From NCBI GenBank assembly GCA_002419285.1, contig DIFU01000140.1:1-6667 (forward strand): a stretch of DNA of 6,667 bases, given 5' to 3'. The notes under the pieces are model-generated. The model searched no databases. It had not been told where the DNA came from and was given only the letters and a program-made list of their open reading frames with translations. Shown here piece after piece: positions 1 through 4,941 of the stretch (its first letter is position 1; each line of letters opens with the position of its first letter). A program made the position numbers and the translations under genes. This DNA comes from Prolixibacteraceae bacterium UBA5740. Lineage in GTDB: Bacteria; Bacteroidota; Bacteroidia; Bacteroidales; Prolixibacteraceae.

Positions 1-303
1 AAGATGGAGAACAGTGTTTGGACCGACCCGGAAGTCCTTCGCATGCTGTCGCAGGATTATGTTGTAATCGCCCTCTATACCGACGATCGGACTACCCTGC
101 CTGAATCAGAATGGGTAACGTCAAAACTCGACGGAAAAGTTTTAAAAACCATGGGCAAGGCCAATCTTGATTTTCAGATTGCCAACTACAATACCAATAC
201 CATACCGTATCATGTGATCATAGATCAGGACGGCACTCAACATGAACTTGCCGTCACCTTTGACAACAACGAGTTCAGGGAATTCGTCAGCAAGGGAATT
301 TAA
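1..303 (+). CDS. C-terminal fragment of a thioredoxin-fold protein (DsbD-type thiol-disulfide interchange family), 5' end outside the window
   Basis: The reading frame is open from the first base (AAG, Lys) to the TAA at 301-303, so this is the last 100 residues of a longer protein. The Met at base 4 is very probably internal: Lys-Met-Glu here fits the residues just after the redox CxxC motif in Bacteroidota DsbD-like proteins (Cys-x-x-Cys-Arg-Lys-Met-Glu), and that motif would lie immediately left of the window. The remainder fits a thioredoxin fold: a 'VWTDPEVLRML' helix, a 'YVVIALYTDD' strand, and a 'TIPYHVIIDQDG' segment with the conserved cis-Pro followed by the beta hairpin. Proteins of this kind pass electrons from cytoplasmic thioredoxin across the inner membrane to periplasmic disulfides. 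The membrane part, if present, is not visible. It could instead be a soluble periplasmic thioredoxin-like protein. Family-level confidence is good; the exact subfamily is inferred. Confidence 0.8.
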   Translation, partial: KMENSVWTDPEVLRMLSQDYVVIALYTDDRTTLPESEWVTSKLDGKVLKTMGKANLDFQIANYNTNTIPYHVIIDQDGTQHELAVTFDNNEFREFVSKGI

Positions 304-314
304 GCCACCTTACA

Positions 315-360
315 AAATTAAAATGGCCTGCAAGGACAACCCTGCAGGCCATTTTAATTT
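315..360. terminator. Bidirectional intrinsic terminator between the convergent thioredoxin-fold gene and ssb
   Basis: Bases 315-332 and 343-360 are perfectly complementary over 18 bp. The GC core is GGCCTGCA/TGCAGGCC, and the loop is 10 nt (333-342). The outer part of the stem is A-rich on the left arm and T-rich on the right, so each strand ends in a U-rich tract after the GC core, as expected for a terminator working in both directions. It begins 11 bp after the stop of the + strand gene and 46 bp beyond the stop of ssb on -. This is directly visible in the sequence; termination activity is inferred. Confidence 0.85.
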
Positions 361-406
361 TATGCGCAATTGAAAGCCTTCGATTCGAAGAAATTAAAAA
401 GAATCT

Positions 407-751
407 TTAATCCTGGCTTTTTTTGCCTACCAGTAACATTGAGTTGACCACAACCTCAGTTATATAATGTTTCATGCCATCCTTGTCGTCCCAGGTCCGG
501 TTGGTAAGTTTTCCTTCGATTGCCACTTCAGTGCCTTTCTGTAACAGGCTCTCAGCCTGGTTAGCCACTTTACCGTACGCCACCAGACGGTGCCATGTAG
601 TCTCTGATTGCCGCTCTCCTTTATTGTCAATAAAAGTCTCATTGGTAGCAACCGAAAAATTGGCCACTTTCCGTCCGCTTTCAAATTGTTTGATTTTCGG
701 GTTATCCCCAAGATGGCCGATAAGCCTGACAGAATTCCTTAAAGCATTCAT
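407..751 (-). CDS. ssb: Single-stranded DNA-binding protein, short form without acidic C-terminal tail
   Basis: The protein has 114 residues and consists almost entirely of one SSB OB-fold. It opens with the typical 'MNALRNSVRLIGHLGDNP' strand. Next come 'KVANFSVATNE', 'TTWHRLVAYGKVANQAE' (Trp53 sits where the DNA-stacking Trp54 of E. coli SSB lies) and 'KGTEVAIEGKLTNRTW...YITEVVV'. It binds ssDNA during replication, repair or recombination. The start is taken at 751 because the family begins at this Met. A longer frame opening at 799 adds 16 residues that do not match the family. The protein ends 'LLVGKKSQD' with no glycine-rich linker and no acidic tip (DDDIPF type), the part of housekeeping SSBs that recruits partner proteins. 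Bacteroidota often carry such a short paralogue beside a full-length SSB, so the replicative copy is probably elsewhere. No Shine-Dalgarno sequence is visible. Confidence 0.93.
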   Translation of the reverse strand: MNALRNSVRLIGHLGDNPKIKQFESGRKVANFSVATNETFIDNKGERQSETTWHRLVAYGKVANQAESLLQKGTEVAIEGKLTNRTWDDKDGMKHYITEVVVNSMLLVGKKSQD

Positions 752-862
752 GTTTGTATAATTTAAGTTGAACAATAATCTGTTTGACACAACGAACATA
801 CAAACACCAACCGAATAATGAATTACGATAACCGCTTTCTTTCGTATTGTATCGTTTAAAAA

Positions 863-908
863 TGCCTACAGGCAAAATCAATTTTTATCGGGGTAAACCT
901 TCAGGTTT
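863..908. repeat. Two short palindromes sharing CCTnCAGG, about three helical turns apart
   Basis: TGCCTACAGGCA (863-874, 5 bp arms around AC) and AAACCTTCAGGTTT (895-908, 6 bp arms around TC) share the core CCTnCAGG. Their centres are 33 bp apart. They lie about 36-80 bp upstream of the candidate -7 box of the antiporter gene. The second is followed by two more Ts but its stem is only 6 bp, too short for a strong terminator. They could be binding sites for a dimeric regulator; this is inferred from symmetry and spacing only. Confidence 0.3.
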
Positions 909-943
909 TTCAGCAATGCCGACATATCTCTGCTCATTTTCAT

Positions 944-951
944 TATTTTTG
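944..951 (+). promoter_or_regulatory. Candidate -7 box (TATTTTTG) for the antiporter-transporter unit
   Basis: The octamer fits the Bacteroidota sigma-ABfr -7 consensus TAnnTTTG and ends 25 bp before the ATG at 977, which would give a leader of roughly 20 nt. No TTG (-33 element) is present at the usual 17-23 bp upstream, and the region is T-rich, so a chance match is possible. Confidence 0.35.
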
Positions 952-976
952 AAAATACAATCCATAACAGCTACAA

Positions 977-2443
977 ATGGCGATAACCACCGAGAACATC
1001 CTCCTGATTGGATCTGTTTTATTGTTTATTTCCCTGATCGCGGGTAAGACTTCCAATAGATTCGGGGTGCCAGTCATTCTCTTTTTCATCACCATCGGGA
1101 TGCTGGCCGGATCTGACGGTATCGGAGGCATCTATTTCGACAATCCCAAAATTGCCCAGTTTATCGGTATCATTTCATTGAATTTCATTCTGTTTTCGGG
1201 TGGACTCGACACCGACCTGAAATCGATCAAACCAGTCATAAAGGAAGGGATTACATTGTCGACGCTTGGGGTCATGCTCACTGCGGCAACGGTGGGTCTA
1301 TTTGTTTGGGCAATCACCGATTTCACCATTTATGAAGCCTTGTTACTCGGCTCCATCGTATCGTCGACCGACTCCGCTGCCGTATTCTCCATCCTTAGGT
1401 CGAAGAGTCTTGCCCTGAAGGGAAATCTGCGACCCATCCTGGAGCTTGAAAGTGGGAGTAACGATCCCATGGCCTACATCCTGACACTGGTCTTCACGGG
1501 ATTGGTAGTCAACCAGGATGCATCTTTTGCCTCAGCTATCCCCATGTTCTTTATGCAACTGTTTATCGGTGGAGCCCTTGGTATCGTTTTTGGTAAAATC
1601 AGCAAGCATGTCATCAATGGCATCCGGCTCGACTATGAAGGACTCTACATAGTACTGCTGATTGCCATCATGTTTTTCAGTTTCTCGGCAACCAATTTTG
1701 TAGGCGGGAACGGATTTCTTGCCCTGTATATTTGTGCCTTGTATCTGGGTGATAAAGACCTGATCCATAAAAAGAAGATCCTCAAATCGTTCGACAGTTT
1801 TGCCTGGTTGATGCAGATTGTACTCTTCCTCACCCTTGGACTTTTGGTTTATCCCACCGAAGTCATACCCTATATTGGCATAGGCCTGTTGATTTCGGCA
1901 TTTATGATCCTGTTGGCCAGGCCCATTTCGGTTTTCACCAGTCTTGTCTTTTACAAATACAGTTTCCGCCATAAAGCTTTTATCTCCTGGGTGGGCCTTC
2001 GGGGTGCCGTTCCCATCGTTTTTGCCACCTATCCCCTTCTGGCAGGCGCTGAAAAAGCCGGAATGATATTCAATATTGTCTTTTTTATTTCCGTCACCTC
2101 TGTGCTTATTCAGGGAACGACTCTTCCTGTGGTGGCAAAGTTACTGAGGCTCACCATTCCGGAGAGCCTTAAGAGAAGGACACAGACTGACATGGTGCTT
2201 TCTGACAGCATCAAGTCAATGCTGACAGAAATTGTCATTCCCGAAAATTCGCCGGTTGTAGGGAAGCAGATAGTACACCTTGGAATGCCACGAACAGCCA
2301 TTATTTCGATCATCCAGCGAAATAAAAAGTTCATTACCCCTCACGGCGCAACTGTATTGGAGCCCAATGATATACTCTTTGTGCTTTCTGAAGACAAAGA
2401 GGCTTTATCGACAGTTTTCCAATGTCTTGATATGCCTAATTAA
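977..2443 (+). CDS. CPA1-type cation/proton antiporter with C-terminal TrkA-C domain (NhaP2/CvrA-like, probably K+/H+)
   Basis: This is a 488-residue polytopic membrane protein. Residues 1 to about 395 form the Na+/H+ exchanger domain, with roughly a dozen hydrophobic segments starting at residue 8. The diagnostic parts are visible: 'SSTDSAAVF' (129-137) in the unwound helix region, 'ELESGSNDP' (156-164) whose Asn162-Asp163 pair is the CPA1 ion-binding/protonation motif, and 'SWVGLRGAVPI' (337-347). A soluble tail of about 85 residues follows, and its 'VIPENSPVVGKQIVHLGMPRTAII...PNDILFVL' pattern is a TrkA-C (RCK-C) domain, a regulatory ligand-binding module on K+ transport systems. It exchanges cytoplasmic K+ or Na+ for protons; the TrkA-C domain and the overall resemblance favour K+ efflux. 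E. coli CvrA is about 578 residues and has an additional C-terminal domain absent here. It ends TAA, 2 bp before the next gene. Ion specificity cannot be read from sequence. Confidence 0.92.
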   Translation: MAITTENILLIGSVLLFISLIAGKTSNRFGVPVILFFITIGMLAGSDGIGGIYFDNPKIAQFIGIISLNFILFSGGLDTDLKSIKPVIKEGITLSTLGVMLTAATVGLFVWAITDFTIYEALLLGSIVSSTDSAAVFSILRSKSLALKGNLRPILELESGSNDPMAYILTLVFTGLVVNQDASFASAIPMFFMQLFIGGALGIVFGKISKHVINGIRLDYEGLYIVLLIAIMFFSFSATNFVGGNGFLALYICALYLGDKDLIHKKKILKSFDSFAWLMQIVLFLTLGLLVYPTEVIPYIGIGLLISAFMILLARPISVFTSLVFYKYSFRHKAFISWVGLRGAVPIVFATYPLLAGAEKAGMIFNIVFFISVTSVLIQGTTLPVVAKLLRLTIPESLKRRTQTDMVLSDSIKSMLTEIVIPENSPVVGKQIVHLGMPRTAIISIIQRNKKFITPHGATVLEPNDILFVLSEDKEALSTVFQCLDMPN

Positions 2444-2445
2444 CC

Positions 2446-3327
2446 GTGGGTACCCTGTTTATTTTCACGGCTGTTGTGCTGAGAATCATCTCCAATCCTC
2501 TGGCAAATGTCTTCCAGAAGCAGCTTGCGGCCAGGGGCAACCACCCACTTTTAATCAATTTTCTCACCTATTTCATTCTTGCCCTAATCACCATCCCTAT
2601 CCTGGTTAAAACGCAATGGAACCTGCTTCCGCTGGCATTTTGGGTATTTGCGCTCCTCGACGGACTAACCGGTGCCTTGGGAAACGGTCTTCTGATCAAA
2701 GCCCTTCAAAAAGGTGACTTATCGGTTTTGGGACCAGTCAATGCCTATAAGTCGGTCGTTGCCATCATCACCGGCATATTTCTGCTGGGAGAAATTCCCG
2801 GCATCTGGGGCCTGTTTGGAATCAGCATGATCATTCTGGGAAGTTATTTTGTACTCGACACCACTGAAGAGAAATTCTCATGGCGATTGCTGAAAAACAG
2901 GGCAATCCAATACAGGATTGGAGCCATGGTACTGACAGCCATAGAGGCAGTATTTATCAAAAGGATCATTGAATTATCGACGGCTGAATTGTCATTCGCC
3001 AGCTGGTGCTGGACCGGAGCGTTTTTCAGCCTGATGCTCCTGCCGGTCTATAAAATCAGGCTTCGACATGAACTTCCACGCCTGACGAGGCTGTCGTTGG
3101 GGAAATATGCCCTCCTGGTTTTGTGTATCGGAACCATGCAGATCACGACAGTCTATGCATTCAAACATATGCAGGTAGGCTATGCATTATCATTATTCCA
3201 GCTGTCCATTATTGCCAGTGTCCTGCTGGGTTACCGGGTTTTCAGGGAACAGGAAATCAGGAAAAAGCTGATGGGTTCGGCCATTATGATTTTCGGGTCA
3301 GTCATCATAATCCTGCTGGGTTCCTGA
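2446..3327 (+). CDS. DMT-superfamily transporter with two EamA domains, GTG start
   Basis: This 293-residue, highly hydrophobic protein has about ten predicted membrane helices arranged as two EamA repeats. Repeat one is roughly residues 3-137 and ends 'GPVNAYKSVVAIITGIFLLGE...GISMIILGSYFV'. Repeat two is roughly 155-291 and ends 'ALSLFQLSIIASVLLGYRVFREQE...GSAIMIFGSVII'. The repeated pattern (packed small-residue helix, Gly/Arg-Glu, then a Gly-rich last helix) is typical of drug/metabolite exporters of the inner membrane. The substrate is unknown. The GTG at 2446 is the only plausible start: an in-frame TAA lies at 2437-2439, and the first hydrophobic helix begins at residue 3. It starts two bases after the antiporter stop, so the two are almost certainly co-transcribed and probably translationally coupled. 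It ends with tandem in-frame stops TGATGA (3325-3330). No terminator hairpin is apparent in the 21 bp before the convergent ispE. Confidence 0.88.
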   Translation: MGTLFIFTAVVLRIISNPLANVFQKQLAARGNHPLLINFLTYFILALITIPILVKTQWNLLPLAFWVFALLDGLTGALGNGLLIKALQKGDLSVLGPVNAYKSVVAIITGIFLLGEIPGIWGLFGISMIILGSYFVLDTTEEKFSWRLLKNRAIQYRIGAMVLTAIEAVFIKRIIELSTAELSFASWCWTGAFFSLMLLPVYKIRLRHELPRLTRLSLGKYALLVLCIGTMQITTVYAFKHMQVGYALSLFQLSIIASVLLGYRVFREQEIRKKLMGSAIMIFGSVIIILLGS

Positions 3328-3348
3328 TGAGAGTTCATTCAAGGGACC

Positions 3349-4155
3349 TTAATCACTAAAGATGAAATAATCAGAGGGAAAACTTTCCTGAAGATCCGCA
3401 GGTTCTTTCGTAAACAAACCAAAAACAGCTGAACCACTTCCCGACATGGCAGCATATACCGCACCCTTTTCATAGAGTTTATCCCTGACAGCCATAATTT
3501 CGGGGAACATTTCGAAAACAGGTTTTTCAAAATCATTGGACAATTTCCCACGCCATGTCTCCAATGGCTGGCTAACGATCTCGGTAACGCTTTTGGCAGG
3601 CCTCATTGGAACAATCGACTTATAAGCCATTCCCGTGTTGACAGAAACAGGAGGCTTGACTATGATCAATTTGAATAAACTGAGGTCCAACTTCACAGGA
3701 TTCAGTCTATCACCGATGCCCGTGGCAAAAGCAGGCAGATTATCGATAAAAAACGGGCAATCGGCACCTAGCCGGACTGCATAACCTTTCAGCCTTTCTG
3801 AATCCAGTTGCAGTTCAAACATCCGGTTCAACAGTTTCAGCATGAAGGCACCATCAGAAGACCCACCACCGAGTCCGGCACCCATTGGTATCACTTTGTG
3901 AAGGAAAATCTGGACGGGAGGAATCCCGAAATCCTCTTTCATCAACTCCCAGGCGCGATATACCAGGTTGCTTTCCAACTTGCTATCAACCCGAATGCCA
4001 GTAATTTCAAGCTGTGTATTAGTCCCGGGAAGCACTTCCAGAACATCCGGGAGGGATACTGGAAAAAATACGGTCTCGAGGTTATGATAACCGTCGGCTC
4101 TTCTCTCGACAACATTCAGTCCAAGGTTGATTTTTGAATTCGGGAAAACTACCAT
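3349..4155 (-). CDS. ispE: 4-diphosphocytidyl-2-C-methyl-D-erythritol kinase
   Basis: IspE phosphorylates the 2-hydroxyl of CDP-methylerythritol with ATP, the fourth step of the cytoplasmic MEP pathway to isopentenyl diphosphate. The 268-residue protein is a GHMP kinase with all landmarks. 'FPNSKINLGLNV' (4-15) contains the active-site Lys8, followed by 'RRADGYHNLETVF' (18-30). The ATP-binding glycine-rich loop is 'PMGAGLGGGSSDGA' (90-103). 'LGADCPFF' (129-136) contains the catalytic Asp132, and 'MSGSGSAVFGLF' (237-248) is the C-terminal GHMP motif. The length is close to, or a little under, that of the E. coli enzyme. The ATG at 4155 is chosen because the family begins there. A GTG at 4182 would add nine residues but overlaps the last base of a perfect -7 promoter box (4182-4189). 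It converges with the EamA transporter gene, 21 bp separating the stops. The pathway partners are not in this window. Confidence 0.96.
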   Translation of the reverse strand: MVVFPNSKINLGLNVVERRADGYHNLETVFFPVSLPDVLEVLPGTNTQLEITGIRVDSKLESNLVYRAWELMKEDFGIPPVQIFLHKVIPMGAGLGGGSSDGAFMLKLLNRMFELQLDSERLKGYAVRLGADCPFFIDNLPAFATGIGDRLNPVKLDLSLFKLIIVKPPVSVNTGMAYKSIVPMRPAKSVTEIVSQPLETWRGKLSNDFEKPVFEMFPEIMAVRDKLYEKGAVYAAMSGSGSAVFGLFTKEPADLQESFPSDYFIFSD

Positions 4156-4181
4156 TTTAAACCAGATTAAGGTTAGTGACA

Positions 4182-4212
4182 CAAAAGTAAGAAAGGAAGA
4201 GATCCTTTAGAA
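4182..4212 (-). promoter_or_regulatory. Candidate promoter of ispE (TACTTTTG -7 box)
   Basis: On the - strand, TACTTTTG (4189 to 4182) is a perfect TAnnTTTG. Twenty bases upstream is TTC (4212-4210), one base off the TTG -33 element, within the 17-23 bp spacing reported for Bacteroidota promoters. Transcription would start near 4175, giving a leader of about 20 nt to the ATG at 4155. This favours that start over the GTG at 4182. Confidence 0.55.
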
Positions 4213-4258
4213 GGATGACATCTTTTCGATGATTCAAGCAAAAAAAAGATGTTATCCT
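4212..4258 (-). terminator. Inverted repeat directly after the DUF4294 gene, possible terminator or 3'-end stabiliser
   Basis: The arms 4212-4226 (AGGATGACATCTTTT) and 4244-4258 (AAAAGATGTTATCCT) pair over 15 bp with a single G-T position (4217/4253; a G-U wobble in a + strand RNA but A-C in a - strand RNA). The loop is 17 nt, A-rich on + and T-rich on -. The hairpin starts two bases after the DUF4294 stop on -. It is not followed by a clear U-tract on either strand, although the A/T-rich inner stem and loop are present. It separates this gene from the ispE promoter, whose -33 region abuts it. Confidence 0.5.
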
Positions 4259-4259
4259 G

Positions 4260-4856
4260 TCAAAGATATCCAATCTCGATCATGGTTGCAATTTCATCAA
4301 TCAGCAGATCTTCGCCATATGGATCGAATTCGTCCTTCAGGTTGTTGCCGAAAATCCGGGCGATGCCCTGCCAGAATACAGCCGTGAAACCACCCCTGAA
4401 CTCCTTGATTAAAGTGTAACCCGTTCGCCCTGTTTCCCGGTCGATCAGTTTGATCAGCACTTTCCCGTCGGTGATGCTCATCCTTTTAAACTCTTCCTTG
4501 TATTGAGCCATCAGCTCCTCTTCCACTTTCTTGATCAATTTTCGCTTTTCCCGGTCGGAAGTAAGACGCATATATTGGGGTTCATACTGCCGTAATAACT
4601 CATCGGCGCGTTTGGCATAGGGCAAAACCTTACGCACCCTTTGCACCAGACGCCAGTACTGCCGTTCATACCGGGGACTTTTGAACTGGCGGGGTGGATA
4701 CACCCATACTTCCTTGATATTCCTCTGAATGAGGGTATCTGTTCCAGTCACGATACCTATCCCGATACGTGAAGAATCAGGATCCTGTGCTGATAAGGAG
4801 CCTGTTATGCCACACCAGCACAAACAAACCATCGCTATTTTTACCCCTTGTTTCAC
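4260..4856 (-). CDS. Exported DUF4294 family protein of unknown function
   Basis: From about residue 40 onward this matches the DUF4294 family known from Bacteroidota: 'KEVWVYPPRQFKSPRYERQYWRLVQRVRKVLPYAKRA', a charged helical stretch rich in Glu/Lys/Arg, then 'ITDGKVLIKLIDRETGRTGYTLIKEFRGGFTAVFWQGIARIFG' and 'LKDEFDPYGEDLLIDEIATMIE'. The middle looks strongly helical and possibly coiled-coil. The function of the family is not known to me. The N-terminus is a likely Sec signal peptide: a basic stretch, a Cys-rich hydrophobic core (MVCLCWCGITG), and a cleavage site near 'SLSA|Q', which suggests a periplasmic location. The start is uncertain: GTG 4880, GTG 4856 or ATG 4832. The last has no basic n-region, and the first lies upstream of a perfect -7 box (4861-4868). 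I chose 4856 as the compromise, giving 198 residues. It lies upstream of ispE on the same strand but is separated by a hairpin and a new promoter. Confidence 0.82.
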   Translation of the reverse strand: MKQGVKIAMVCLCWCGITGSLSAQDPDSSRIGIGIVTGTDTLIQRNIKEVWVYPPRQFKSPRYERQYWRLVQRVRKVLPYAKRADELLRQYEPQYMRLTSDREKRKLIKKVEEELMAQYKEEFKRMSITDGKVLIKLIDRETGRTGYTLIKEFRGGFTAVFWQGIARIFGNNLKDEFDPYGEDLLIDEIATMIEIGYL

Positions 4857-4860
4857 TTTA

Positions 4861-4868
4861 CAAATGTA
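4861..4868 (-). promoter_or_regulatory. Candidate -7 box (TACATTTG) for the DUF4294 gene
   Basis: This is a perfect match to TAnnTTTG on the - strand. The nearest upstream TTG (4885-4883) is only 14 bp away, shorter than the usual 17-23. If used, transcription would begin near 4854, excluding the GTG at 4880 and leaving the GTG at 4856 nearly leaderless or the ATG at 4832 with a leader of about 20 nt. Confidence 0.4.
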
Positions 4869-4911
4869 GAATGATTTCACTCCAACGAAGCGAGCCCTCG
4901 GTCAAAGTTTT

Positions 4912-4919
4912 TATCTTTG
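4912..4919 (+). promoter_or_regulatory. Candidate -7 box (TATCTTTG) for the arginine deiminase gene
   Basis: This is a perfect TAnnTTTG on the + strand, ending 22 bp before the ATG at 4942, which would give a leader of roughly 15 nt. No TTG occurs 17-23 bp upstream, so recognition may rely on the -7 box and an activator. It lies back to back with the box at 4861-4868; the two -33 regions would share about 43 bp. Confidence 0.5.
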
Positions 4920-4941
4920 CCAATCAAACAAAAATCAGACC

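Larger units (their letters stand above)
752..976. other. Divergent intergenic region between ssb and the antiporter gene
   Basis: This 225 bp stretch must hold the promoters for both flanking genes. It has no convincing coding frame and no tRNA-like structure. On the - strand, TATGTTCG (793-800) matches the Bacteroidota -7 box TAnnTTTG at 7 of 8 positions and could serve ssb, but no TTG lies at the right distance. If used, it would place the longer ssb start inside the promoter, which supports the start at 751. On the + strand there are a -7-like box (944-951) and two short palindromes, listed separately. Confidence 0.5.

Noticed and set aside
378..390. Small CTTCGATTCGAAG hairpin downstream of ssb
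   Set aside because: The stem is only five to six base pairs with a tiny loop and no following T-run; the hairpin at 315-360 explains termination much better.
407..799. Longer ssb beginning at 799
   Set aside because: The extra 16 residues do not resemble SSB N-termini, the family starts at the Met at 751, and the 799 start lies within a near-consensus -7 box.
1532..1972. 146-residue open frame on the - strand inside the antiporter gene
   Set aside because: It lies fully within a well-supported gene, its translation is charged and low in recognisable pattern, and it is best explained as a shadow frame.
3349..4182. Longer ispE beginning with GTG at 4182
   Set aside because: The nine added residues are not part of the IspE fold, and the GTG overlaps the last base of the TACTTTTG promoter box, so it would not be in the transcript.
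4201..4214. CCTTTAGAAGG mini-hairpin considered as part of the terminator
   Set aside because: It has a 4 bp stem and overlaps the larger inverted repeat at 4212-4258; not significant alone.
4891..4900. CGAGCCCTCG palindrome between the divergent promoters
   Set aside because: The arms are only 4 bp and do not extend outward; expected often by chance in a region of this size.
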